Shown in pieces: positions 24,710-32,136 of a stretch of 32,389 nt of DNA. Each line of letters begins with the position of its first letter. Positions within the stretch are counted from its first letter, which is position 1. The notes under the pieces were generated by a model. The model worked only from the letters and a program-made list of their open reading frames with translations, ran no database searches and had not been told where the DNA came from. The stretch comes from Thermoplasmatota archaeon (GTDB taxonomy: Archaea; Thermoplasmatota; E2; DHVEG-1): positions 1 to 32,389 of the forward strand of contig JAFGPP010000002.1 of assembly GCA_016936135.1 (NCBI GenBank). The letters run 5' to 3'. The position numbers and the translations under genes were made by a program.

Positions 24710-25068
24710 TTGATTCAGAATATAAAATGGTCATTGTTACCCGGGATGACCTAAAGCTCAGCATCGGAAAGCTAGCTGCCCAGGTTGCACATGCCGCTGT
24801 GGAATGTACATTGATTGCAAAAAAAGAAAAATCAAAATGGTTTAGAGAATGGTTTAATCAAGGCGCAAAAAAGGCGGTAGTAAAAACCGATGTCCTAGAT
24901 GATTTTTCAATTTATAAAAAAAGGGCTGATAAGTTGAGTATTCCGGCAGTCATTATTATTGATGCCGGCCACACTGAGATTGCGCCAGGAACTCAAACCG
25001 TCTTAGGAATAGGGCCTGCTCCTACAAATTTAATAGACCAAGTAACCGGAAGTTTATCCCTTCTTTAA
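24706..25068 (+). CDS. pth2: Peptidyl-tRNA hydrolase (Pth2)
   Basis: Frees tRNA from peptidyl-tRNA dropped by ribosomes. The 120-residue protein matches the archaeal/eukaryotic Pth2 family: 'YKMVIVTRDDL', 'GKLAAQVAHAAVE' (Lys22, His29), 'KTDVLDDF', and 'IIIDAGHTEIAPGTQTVLGIGPAP' with Asp86, ending 'DQVTGSLSLL'. The start is a TTG at 24706, supported by a strong AGGAGGAT ribosome binding site at 24693-24700 with 5-7 nt spacing; no closer ATG exists upstream of the conserved core apart from Met8. Confidence 0.95.
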   Translation: MIDSEYKMVIVTRDDLKLSIGKLAAQVAHAAVECTLIAKKEKSKWFREWFNQGAKKAVVKTDVLDDFSIYKKRADKLSIPAVIIIDAGHTEIAPGTQTVLGIGPAPTNLIDQVTGSLSLL

Positions 25069-25201
25069 AAAAGAGCTAACCGAATAAATTTATTTTTTGC
25101 CATATCTTGATTTCTAAATTATGTTAATTTATCAACGAAAAAGCAAAATATTTTAAAATTGATATTTATTATCAGTTTAGGCGGTTTAGGAGGATGCACG
25201 T

Positions 25202-25585
25202 ATGAATGAAATGATAAGAGCTTTCGGTTGTAATGCCGGGAAGTTGTGGCAGGCACTTAACAATAACGGGCCTCAAGTTCAAACAAAATTATTAAAAAAA
25301 GCAAATCTTAGAATTGATGAGTTTTACACTGCAGTGGGATGGCTTGCTAGAGAAAATAAAATTTTCAAAGAAAAAAGAACATATAAACTCGGTGAAACAA
25401 ATTTAACTGAGGAAATTGGAAAAAATGCAGGAAAGGTTTGGGAAGTTTTAGGACACAATGATGAAATTGACGTATCGGCAATTTCACGTATAACCAATTT
25501 AGACAAGAATGATTGTTATTCGGCCCTTGGATGGCTTGGACGCGAAGGAAAAATTAGTGCCAAAATAAAAATCCGGAAAAAATAA
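25202..25585 (+). CDS. Tandem winged-helix protein (DUF2582-like)
   Basis: 127-residue protein made of two similar winged-helix units: 'NAGKLWQALNNNG...YTAVGWLARENKI' (about 11-60) and 'NAGKVWEVLGHND...YSALGWLGREGKI' (about 76-121). The repeated A-G-K-x-W and (V/L)-G-W-L-x-R-E are the DUF2582 signature. Probably a DNA- or RNA-binding dimer-like unit. A strong AGGAGGA (25188-25194) lies 7 nt before the start. The gene stands alone between pth2 and the DUF99 operon. Confidence 0.85.
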   Translation: MNEMIRAFGCNAGKLWQALNNNGPQVQTKLLKKANLRIDEFYTAVGWLARENKIFKEKRTYKLGETNLTEEIGKNAGKVWEVLGHNDEIDVSAISRITNLDKNDCYSALGWLGREGKISAKIKIRKK

Positions 25586-25616
25586 TAAATGGAAAATCTT
25601 ATAGCTAATTTTACGA

Positions 25617-25649
25617 TTTTTTTCTTTAATTATTGTAAAAGATTTTTTT
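25617..25649 (+). terminator. Paired T-tracts downstream of the DUF2582 gene
   Basis: Two runs of seven T (25617-25623 and 25643-25649) lie 30-65 bases after the stop at 25585. Oligo-T tracts of this type end archaeal transcripts. The second also lies near the start of the DUF99 gene, so it could be part of its promoter. Confidence 0.45.
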
Positions 25650-25672
25650 AGCTGGATTTTATTGACTAATTT

Positions 25673-26245
25673 ATGAAAAAACAAATTCGACTTCTTGGGG
25701 TTGATGATGCCCCATTTTCCTTTGATGACAGAGTCGTAAGTGTAATTGGTGTAGTAATGCGGGGGGGCGAATACGTTGAGAGCGTATTGAAAAGACAAGC
25801 AACTATTGATGGCACAGATGCAACCGACATTTGTATTGAAATGATTGAGTCAACCCGTCATAGAAAGCAGCTAAAGGCATTGATGCTAGATGGTGTTTCT
25901 CTTGGCGGATTTAATGTCGTCGATATCGAAAAAATTCTTAACAAAACTAATTTGCCTGTTATAACTCTTACTCGCGACCTTCCAGATTTTCAACAGATTG
26001 AGGTTGCATTAAAACAACATTTTAAAGATTGGGACGAAAGACTAATGATAATGACTCGTGGGCAACTTCACCAAGTAAAAACTAAACACAATCCTATTTA
26101 TGTAAAATGTGCCGGCATAAAAATTGATGAGGCAAAAGAAATAATAAAGTTATCAACTATACGAGGAGTCATACCTGAACCTATTCGAATGGCGCATATC
26201 ATAGCGTCAGGTATCACTAGAGGTGAATCTCATGGGAAAGCCTAA
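25673..26245 (+). CDS. DUF99 family protein (endonuclease V-like fold)
   Basis: The 190-residue product matches DUF99, an archaeal family related in fold to endonuclease V, with unknown function. The signature is 'IRLLGVDDAPFSF', 'VIGVVMRGGEYVESVLKR', 'IDGTDATDICIEMI', 'LMLDGVSLGGFNVVDI', 'LPVITLTRDLPD' and a C-terminal 'IPEPIRMAHIIASGITRGESHG'. Asp residues at 11-12 and in 'IDGTDAT' could form a metal site, but whether it is a nuclease is not known. It overlaps the ferredoxin start by 14 nt at its end, so it heads a tight operon with the lipid-redox genes. Confidence 0.92.
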   Translation: MKKQIRLLGVDDAPFSFDDRVVSVIGVVMRGGEYVESVLKRQATIDGTDATDICIEMIESTRHRKQLKALMLDGVSLGGFNVVDIEKILNKTNLPVITLTRDLPDFQQIEVALKQHFKDWDERLMIMTRGQLHQVKTKHNPIYVKCAGIKIDEAKEIIKLSTIRGVIPEPIRMAHIIASGITRGESHGKA

Positions 26246-26420
26246 GGCAGAGGTTGATGTGAGTAATTGCTTGGCTTGCGGCGGATGCATTTCTGTATGT
26301 CCAAACGACGCAATATCAATGTGTGCAGGTAAAGCTTTTGTGGATAAAGATAAATGTATAAGTTGTGCAATTTGTATAAGAACCTGTCCTGTTGGGGCAA
26401 TAAGAGGGGAGGATTACTGA
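26232..26420 (+). CDS. 2[4Fe-4S] ferredoxin
   Basis: 62-residue ferredoxin with two full clusters: CLACGGCISVCP and CISCAICIRTCP. The frame starts at GTG 26223, but that GTG is part of a GGTGA ribosome binding site, and ATG 26232 lies right after it, so the start is 26232 and the protein is MGKPKAEVD... It sits between DUF99 and geranylgeranyl reductase with a 2-nt gap to the latter. In Methanosarcina a ferredoxin of this kind donates electrons to geranylgeranyl reductase, so this one is most likely its redox partner. Confidence 0.93.
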   Translation: MGKPKAEVDVSNCLACGGCISVCPNDAISMCAGKAFVDKDKCISCAICIRTCPVGAIRGEDY

Positions 26421-26422
26421 TC

Positions 26423-27613
26423 ATGAAATATGACATAGTCATTGTTGGATCTGGACCTGCAGGAACGGTCACGGGTAGATTTGCTGCAGAATCCGGAGCA
26501 AAAGTGCTTATTGTAGAGAGGAGATCAGAAATAGGTGTTCCTGTGCTTTGTGGTGAGGGAATAAGCAGAAAAATCGATGAATGGGACATGTTGGAGGGAG
26601 ACAGGTGGATCGCAGGAAGGATGGACGGTGCCAGAATATTTTCTCCAGATGGGACAATGGTCGTTCTCTCCGCAGAAGTTGCGGGAAATGAAACTGGATA
26701 TGTAGTTTATAGAGATATTTTTGATCAAGAATTGGCAAAAAAAGCAGTAAAATCTGGCGTAAAGATAATGATGAATACGCAAGCCCTTGGTTTGATCAAA
26801 GAGGACGGTAAAATTAAAGGGATAAAAGTTAAAAACTTTGATAAGGAAATGGATATCCAATGTGATATAGTGGTTGGAGCCGATGGTGTTGAATCCAGGG
26901 TGGGTAAATGGGCAGGCATCGATACAACCTTAAAACCAAATGATCTTGAGACTTGTTGTCAATACACTCTTACGAATTGTGATGTAAAAGATTCTTATTG
27001 TGATTTTTATCTTGGAAGTAAAAAGGCACCAGGGGGATATATTTGGGTATTTCCAAAAGGTAACAATGTAGCAAATGTAGGAATTGGAATTCTTGCAAGC
27101 CTGAGTGAATCTGCATTAGCGAAAAAACTCCTGGATGAGTTTATCGAAAATGATAGAAGATTTGAAAAAGCAGAACCAATAAGATTTCTTGCAGGAGCAG
27201 TCCCGGTTGCCAGGCCAATTGAATCGGTCAGAGACAACTTAATTTTAGTCGGAGATTCTGCTCGTCAAGTTGATCCAATAACGGGAGGTGGTCTGACTCA
27301 TTGCCTTGAGATTGGAAAAATTGCTGGAGAAGTAATTGGAAAGGCCTTGAAAGAAAAAGATTTTAGCCAGGAATTCTTGTCAGAGTATGAGACTCGCTGG
27401 AAAGAAATCATCGGAAAAAAATTGAAGAGAAATTACATGGTAAAAGAGATTCTTCACGAAATGGAGGATAAAACATTAAACATGCTTGCTGATTCCCTTA
27501 AGGATTATAAATTTGATGAGCTCAGTACTCTTAGCCTTATCAAGGCACTAGTCTTGAAACACCCTACTTTGCTTATGAAATTAAAACCGCTTCTTAAGCT
27601 ATCTGAATTGTAG
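26423..27613 (+). CDS. Geranylgeranyl reductase (paralogue 2, Thermoplasma-like)
   Basis: Saturates the geranylgeranyl chains of archaeal ether lipids with FAD. The 396-residue product has GSGPAG at 9-14, 'VPVLCGEGISRKIDEW' (conserved Cys), 'GADGVESRVGKWAG', the substrate motif 'GYIWVFPKG' (Y-x-W-x-F-P-K), and 'VGDSARQVDPITGGG'. The C-terminus ends in 'SLIKALVLKHPTLLMKLKPLLKL', a pattern I associate with the Thermoplasma enzyme. A longer frame opens at 26354, but ATG 26423, 2 nt after the ferredoxin stop, starts MKYDIVIVG and is surely correct. Confidence 0.95.
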   Translation: MKYDIVIVGSGPAGTVTGRFAAESGAKVLIVERRSEIGVPVLCGEGISRKIDEWDMLEGDRWIAGRMDGARIFSPDGTMVVLSAEVAGNETGYVVYRDIFDQELAKKAVKSGVKIMMNTQALGLIKEDGKIKGIKVKNFDKEMDIQCDIVVGADGVESRVGKWAGIDTTLKPNDLETCCQYTLTNCDVKDSYCDFYLGSKKAPGGYIWVFPKGNNVANVGIGILASLSESALAKKLLDEFIENDRRFEKAEPIRFLAGAVPVARPIESVRDNLILVGDSARQVDPITGGGLTHCLEIGKIAGEVIGKALKEKDFSQEFLSEYETRWKEIIGKKLKRNYMVKEILHEMEDKTLNMLADSLKDYKFDELSTLSLIKALVLKHPTLLMKLKPLLKLSEL

Positions 27614-27622
27614 AGGCACTCT

Positions 27623-28435
27623 ATGAAATGGGGAATAGTTTGTAAATCCAAGTATAAAAAATCCGTTTCATTAGCTAAAGATATTTACGAGTTTTTACAG
27701 GATTATGGTCAGGTTTACTTAGATGAAACTTTCTCAGAAGAAATAAAGAAAAAAGGACACTCCGTAGCCGAATTGAATTCTCTTGCTGATATTGTAGTAA
27801 CAGTTGGAGGAGACGGTACTATCTTGCAAGCTTTAAAGGATATTGACAAACCAATTTTTGCGATAAATTCAGGAGGCATGGGCTTTCTTTCAGAGGTTGA
27901 ATCCAAATATGCAATTGGGGGTCTTAAGCAGGTTATTGAAGGTAGATACAATATAGAAGAGCGGGCAAAATTAAAAATTCTTGTTGATAAACAGAGACTT
28001 CAAGATGCAACAAATGAAGTTACAATACAAACTGCACAAATTGCCAAAATAATGTACTTTCAATTATCTGTTGAAAACGAGTTATTTGAAACTATAGGGG
28101 CAGATGGAGTAATTATTGCTACTCCAACTGGATCAACAAGCTATTCTCTAAGTGTTGGTGGGCCGCTAATGGATCCTTCAGTGGAGGCAATGATTGTTGC
28201 ACCGCTTGCACCTTTTAGACTCTCTGCCCGTCCGTGGATTATTCCAATTAAGAAAAAAATTAATATTAAGATTCTTCCAAAAAGCAAGGAAACAAAACTT
28301 GTAATTGATGGTCATTACTACCAAAGCGTAACTCCAGATTCAGAAATCTCGGTAACGCTTTCTGATAAAAAGGCCAGATTTGTTAGGTTTGGAGAATCGT
28401 TTTACCAAATGGTGAGATTGAAGTTGGTGCGATAA
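27623..28435 (+). CDS. nadK: NAD kinase
   Basis: Phosphorylates NAD to NADP. 270 residues with 'VTVGGDGTIL' (GGDGT at 62-66), 'AINSGGMGFLSEV' near 80-92, and 'GADGVIIATPTGSTSYSLSVGGPLMDPSVE' in the C-terminal domain, the standard family motifs. It lies 9 bp after the geranylgeranyl reductase gene, so the operon links NADP supply with lipid reduction; whether the reductase accepts NADPH through ferredoxin is not shown. Confidence 0.96.
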   Translation: MKWGIVCKSKYKKSVSLAKDIYEFLQDYGQVYLDETFSEEIKKKGHSVAELNSLADIVVTVGGDGTILQALKDIDKPIFAINSGGMGFLSEVESKYAIGGLKQVIEGRYNIEERAKLKILVDKQRLQDATNEVTIQTAQIAKIMYFQLSVENELFETIGADGVIIATPTGSTSYSLSVGGPLMDPSVEAMIVAPLAPFRLSARPWIIPIKKKINIKILPKSKETKLVIDGHYYQSVTPDSEISVTLSDKKARFVRFGESFYQMVRLKLVR

Positions 28436-28440
28436 GAAAA

Positions 28441-28863
28441 ATGTTATTTTTTAAAAAAAGGAACCGAGGTAATGCGAATAACCGGCTGGTTTCTTGGAAA
28501 ATTACCAGCAATTGTCTGAAACTAATTTGCGAATGTGCAAAATCAGAATACCCAAATGAGTTTGGCGGTCTGCTAAGGGTTGATTCAGAAAAAAAAACAA
28601 CTATAAATGAAATTGTGTTGTTGCCTGGAACTATCTCTGGTGATGCCCATGCAATTTTTCGTATGCATATGCTACCGATTGATTTTTCAATAGTAGGTAC
28701 AGTTCACAGCCACCCATCTCACTCAGCAAAGCCATCTTCCGCGGATCTTCAACTGTTTAGAAAACATGGAAAGGTTCACATAATCTGTGCCAATCCCTAC
28801 GATTCAGGTTCTTGGAAAGCCTATAATTACAATGGAGAAGACCTAGCAATGGAAGTTGTATGA
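28441..28863 (+). CDS. JAMM/MPN+ metalloprotease
   Basis: Zinc protease fold of the JAMM (Mov34/PAD-1) family, 140 residues. The motif is complete: Glu40 (NEFGGLL), then 'GTVHSHPSHSAKPSSAD' with His89, His91, Ser99 and Asp102. Archaeal JAMM proteins can remove ubiquitin-like SAMP modifiers; the substrate here is not known and no ubiquitin-like gene is adjacent. The N-terminus is basic ('FFKKRNRGNANNR'). It follows nadK by 5 bp and is the last gene of the operon. Confidence 0.93.
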   Translation: MLFFKKRNRGNANNRLVSWKITSNCLKLICECAKSEYPNEFGGLLRVDSEKKTTINEIVLLPGTISGDAHAIFRMHMLPIDFSIVGTVHSHPSHSAKPSSADLQLFRKHGKVHIICANPYDSGSWKAYNYNGEDLAMEVV

Positions 28864-28885
28864 TTTCAAAAATTAATTTTATTTT

Positions 28886-29101
28886 TTATGGTTTACATCC
28901 CTCTGGACATTGCCAATAGCTGTATCTTAATTTTCCCGATCCTGTCTCTGGTTCCCAAATTGTCCCACAGAGTTTACATTTGAAAATCGGTTTTTCCTCA
29001 TCAATAATTTCTACAACTTCAGGATTTCTATTCTCCATTAACTTTCTCACCTCTATTAATTCAAATTTTATAGGATAATCAATGATTGGATTATGGTCCA
29101 T
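28886..29101 (-). CDS. Small zinc-ribbon protein
   Basis: 71-residue protein with an acidic N-terminal half ('NPEVVEIIDEEKP') and a C-terminal zinc ribbon 'FKCKLCGTIWEP...YWQCPEGCKP' (CxxC and CxxxC). The frame begins with TTG at 29107; ATG 29101 is preferred. It is convergent with the JAMM gene. Function is unknown; it may be a nucleic-acid binding or rubredoxin-like protein. Confidence 0.65.
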   Translation of the reverse strand: MDHNPIIDYPIKFELIEVRKLMENRNPEVVEIIDEEKPIFKCKLCGTIWEPETGSGKLRYSYWQCPEGCKP

Positions 29102-29270
29102 ATTCAAAATAAATTGTTTTATTATTAGTTAACATAGTAAAAAGTTTTTGATTGGACGGCAAAACAAGATATTTTATTTATTTTCCTTTTTTAGCCTGTG
29201 AACCTATTGTCTAATATCAATTAAGATAAAATTTTATAACGACGTTTGTGCTATATCGACGCGTTAGAGG

Positions 29271-30362
29271 ATGTCTGCATCGCCTTTGGAAATTGTTCTG
29301 ATTGCACCATTAGCACCAATAGCTGGAGTAGTTTTATTCTGGTTTATACAATTATTATTTATCGAAAGTCAAAAATTTCTTCTCACAAAGATTAAACCCA
29401 AACATGAACCTTTGTGCCGATTTACAAATTTTTTAGGAATTTTATTTCAAACAATATGTCATGCTCTTGGATTTACTATAACAAGAAGTGGCATTTCAAG
29501 TTTTTATGTTAGTGTTAATTATGGAAAAGTTGCCCCTAAAAAAAAGAAGCAGGGCATATTTGAATGGATGGTGAATGGATTTCTTTTTGTTGGTCCCTTT
29601 TTTATTCCTTCCTCCCTGTTACTTATCTGTCTTTATTTTCTGATAACTGACAGTTTTAATACTTCAATTCCAATAGATCTTACTGTATCTCATTACTCAT
29701 TTGCAGGTCAACTTATAATATTTGGTAGCAACCTATACACTTTTTCTGAGGGGTTTTTTGGATTTCTTTCAAGTATCGACTTTCTGCATCCTGGCCACCT
29801 GGGATTTTTTATATTGCTAATATTTCTCGGTTTGGGAATAAGACCCAGTTACATGGGCGAAAAAAAAATAGAAAAAGTAGATCTGATTTACGACCTGAAA
29901 AATATAAAAAACAATTTGCTGCATAGGCCCATCTACATAATAATATTGTTTTTATTTTCCTACTTACTTTTTTATTTGTCAGTTCTTTTTGAGCAGACTT
30001 GGTATGTTTTAATCTTCTCTATTTTAGGTTGGCTTTCCATAATTGCAATTGCATCTATGATTGTAACTCACTTATTTTTGCTTTTGATAAAGAATTCTGA
30101 TGAAATCAATGACCAATGGAAATTATTGCCATACATCGTTATAATTGCTTCTTATGTTTTAGCCCGTACAATATTTTATTATTTCCCCGTTGAACATCTA
30201 AAAAGCGTCTCAATATTGATAATGTTTGTCTCAACATTTGCCACTTTGTTTCTATTATTAAAACTTAAAAGCAATAAGTTTAAAACAAAGCCAATAATCA
30301 AGCCATTAAAGAAAGTTATAAGCGGTGAAACTGATGGACCCAGAAGAGTTATTAAACAATGA
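29271..30362 (+). CDS. Polytopic membrane protein, possible inactive M50-like
   Basis: 363 residues with about eight membrane segments and a basic C-terminal tail. 'TICHALGFTITRSGI...SVNYGKV' and, later, 'LHPGHLGFFILLIFLGLGIRPSYMG' recall the layout of site-2 protease-like proteins, but the zinc HExxH is not present, so if related it is inactive. A TATA-like TTTTATAA at 29233-29239 places transcription start just before the ATG. AGAGG directly abuts the start codon and cannot act as a ribosome binding site. Its end overlaps the PH-domain gene by 29 nt. Confidence 0.65.
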   Translation: MSASPLEIVLIAPLAPIAGVVLFWFIQLLFIESQKFLLTKIKPKHEPLCRFTNFLGILFQTICHALGFTITRSGISSFYVSVNYGKVAPKKKKQGIFEWMVNGFLFVGPFFIPSSLLLICLYFLITDSFNTSIPIDLTVSHYSFAGQLIIFGSNLYTFSEGFFGFLSSIDFLHPGHLGFFILLIFLGLGIRPSYMGEKKIEKVDLIYDLKNIKNNLLHRPIYIIILFLFSYLLFYLSVLFEQTWYVLIFSILGWLSIIAIASMIVTHLFLLLIKNSDEINDQWKLLPYIVIIASYVLARTIFYYFPVEHLKSVSILIMFVSTFATLFLLLKLKSNKFKTKPIIKPLKKVISGETDGPRRVIKQ

Positions 30363-31212
30363 AAGGATTGAAAAATTGCTTTCGCCACATCCATTATCAT
30401 TTATGAGATTACAGGCTCTTTGTATTTTTTTAATTGTTTGGGGTGTTATTGTCGGATGGTTGGCAAATTTTTCAGAGTGGAAGGATGCTTACTTTGGTCA
30501 GTATATTGTTATTATACTAGCGTGGGCTCTTGTTTTGCTTGTGGTAGGAGTAATCGCATCGTTGACAACCATTAGGTGGAGCATTTTTTTCCTTTATCTT
30601 GGTGTTGTATTAGCCGGCGTTGGACTGATGTTTTGGCAGGGTTGGCTAGAAGCATCTAATGTGTTTATTCCGTTCTATTCTGTTGCAATGTCTATTGTCG
30701 GTTTTCTTTTTGTTGAATGGTACAGAAGATCCCATAAATATATAATATCAAATCAAAGAATAATATTTAGGGGAGGAGTCATAACAAAGGAGGAAAGGAC
30801 GTTAAGATACGACAAAATTACAGATATAAACGCAAAACAGGGCATTTTAGGCCAGATTTTTGGCTTTGGTACAATAATACCAATTAGTCAATCTGGCTTC
30901 GGTTTAGGTAGTGATAGTTCTTTTGCAGCAGGGGGCGTTGGAGTAGGAACAAAAAAGGCAAAGTTTTTAGGAATTTTTGGGGGTGGAAAAGAAGTTCAAA
31001 CCCCAAGGGCACGAAGTTATTATGAACTCCATGGGGTCCATCCATATAAAGATATAAAACAATTAGTTGAAAATCTTGTACAAGGAAGCGTAATTACTCC
31101 TTATCAACAAGAGCAAGTGGCATTCCAAAAGGAACAAGTAGATTTGCAAAAGGAAATGAGAGATCTGATGAAAAAAAAATTAAAAATCAACAATGAAGAG
31201 GACTCAGAATAA
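30334..31212 (+). CDS. Membrane protein with bacterial PH domain (bPH2/YdbT-like)
   Basis: 292 residues: a short cytoplasmic N-terminus, four membrane helices within about 23-130, then a bPH2 domain that begins 'KYIISNQRIIFRGGVITKEERTLRYDKITDINAKQGILGQIFGFG', the family signature. After it come a glycine-rich insert ('GLGSDSSFAAGGVGVG') and a Gln/Glu-rich coiled coil at the C-terminus. ATG 30334 follows a GGTGA ribosome binding site; the GTG at 30325 is part of that site. It overlaps the preceding gene by 29 nt, so they are co-transcribed. Confidence 0.88.
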   Translation: MDPEELLNNERIEKLLSPHPLSFMRLQALCIFLIVWGVIVGWLANFSEWKDAYFGQYIVIILAWALVLLVVGVIASLTTIRWSIFFLYLGVVLAGVGLMFWQGWLEASNVFIPFYSVAMSIVGFLFVEWYRRSHKYIISNQRIIFRGGVITKEERTLRYDKITDINAKQGILGQIFGFGTIIPISQSGFGLGSDSSFAAGGVGVGTKKAKFLGIFGGGKEVQTPRARSYYELHGVHPYKDIKQLVENLVQGSVITPYQQEQVAFQKEQVDLQKEMRDLMKKKLKINNEEDSE

Positions 31213-31220
31213 AAGATACA

Positions 31221-31228
31221 TTTAAATT
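31221..31228 (+). promoter_or_regulatory. TATA box of the arginine decarboxylase gene
   Basis: TTTAAATT is centred about 28 nt before ATG 31253, so the gene is predicted leaderless or nearly so. Confidence 0.5.
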
Positions 31229-31252
31229 TTATGAATTATTCTTCTGTAGCCC

Positions 31253-31798
31253 ATGGTCCCTAAGAAGGTGTTTTTTACTAAAGGAGTTGGAAGACACAGA
31301 CATGAGCTACAATCTTTTGAGTTGGCGTTGAGAAGTGCGGGTATAGAAAAATGCAATCTAGTAAATGTTTCAAGCATTATCCCACCAGAGTGCAAAATAA
31401 CCTCCAAGGATACCGGCGTGACCGGTTTAAAGCCTGGTCAAATTACTTATTGTGTGATGTCAAGAAATAAGACAAACGAACCCAATAGACTAATAGGTGC
31501 AGCCATTGGTGTTGCAATTCCAAAGGAGAAAGATTCCTATGGATATATTTCAGAGCACCATAGTTTTGGCGAAGTGGGTAAGAGATTAGGAGATCATGTA
31601 GAAGACTTAGCTGCAACGATGCTTGCTACAACACTGGGTTTTGAATTTGATCCCGACAAGGCATGGGATGAACGCAAACAAGAATACAAAATGAGCGGAA
31701 GATTTGTTCGTACTCAAAGTATCGCACAAACCGCTCGTGGCGACAAGAATGGATTATGGACTACAGTTATCGCAGCAGCAGTGTTTTTAGAAAAATAA
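31253..31798 (+). CDS. pdaD: Pyruvoyl-dependent arginine decarboxylase
   Basis: Makes agmatine from arginine, for polyamines and the agmatidine of tRNA-Ile. The 181-residue proenzyme self-cleaves between Ser40 and Ser41 in 'NVSSIIPP' and turns Ser41 into the pyruvoyl group. Other family marks are '[32 protein letters not shown]', '[10 protein letters not shown]' (active-site Glu near 101) and '[10 protein letters not shown]'. Length matches archaeal enzymes. It stands alone, with a T-rich stretch after the stop. Confidence 0.96.
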   Translation: MVPKKVFFTKGVGRHRHELQSFELALRSAGIEKCNLVNVSSIIPPECKITSKDTGVTGLKPGQITYCVMSRNKTNEPNRLIGAAIGVAIPKEKDSYGYISEHHSFGEVGKRLGDHVEDLAATMLATTLGFEFDPDKAWDERKQEYKMSGRFVRTQSIAQTARGDKNGLWTTVIAAAVFLEK

Positions 31799-31912
31799 AA
31801 CATCTTTATATTCTTTTTAAAAAACCTTTTCAACCTTAGTTTTCACTTTTAAACTAGGAAAACACAAACAAAGTATATCTGCAGCCGACCGAATTTTAAT
31901 ACTAGTGAAGTA

Positions 31913-32136
31913 ATGGCTCAGGTAATAGAAGGTAATGAAAAAGTTGAACTAGTTTTTACTGGTAAAAATCAGATGTTTAACCTGTTGAAAATGTTAGTAT
32001 GCGGGGGAAGGGATTCGAAAACCAGTTTACTAGTAAAAAAGGTTCATTTATTTTTCTCATTATACACCATACAGAAAAGCTCGCTAGTGTCTTGTTCGCA
32101 AGAATCAAGAACTACTTACTTCACATATTTTGGTAA
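31913..32136 (+). pseudogene. Possible frameshifted small gene, weakly RpoL-like
   Basis: A frame opens at ATG 31913 ('MAQVIEGNEKVELVFTGKNQ', then 'MFNLLKML'). From about 31990 a different frame (shifted by -1) continues without stops: 'VSMRGKGFENQFTSKKGSFI', then 'FLIIHHTEKLASVLFARIKNYLLHIFW', ending at TAA 32136. The joined reading of about 74 residues has the outline of archaeal RNA polymerase subunit L (an N-terminal strand, a 'NLL' helix, then a C-terminal amphipathic helix), but the central motif of RpoL is missing. It could be a decayed copy, a sequencing error or chance. An uninterrupted alternative frame runs to 32239 antisense to the next gene and looks spurious. Confidence 0.2.

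Noticed and set aside
24706-24760. Pth2 starting at the ATG at 24727
   Set aside because: A strong AGGAGG sits at the right distance from TTG 24706, and residues upstream of Met8 (SEYK) match the family N-terminus.
26354-26422. Longer reductase frame beginning at ATG 26354
   Set aside because: It overlaps the ferredoxin cysteine motif in another frame; the ATG at 26423 begins the FAD-binding MKYDIVIVG and sits 2 nt after the ferredoxin stop.
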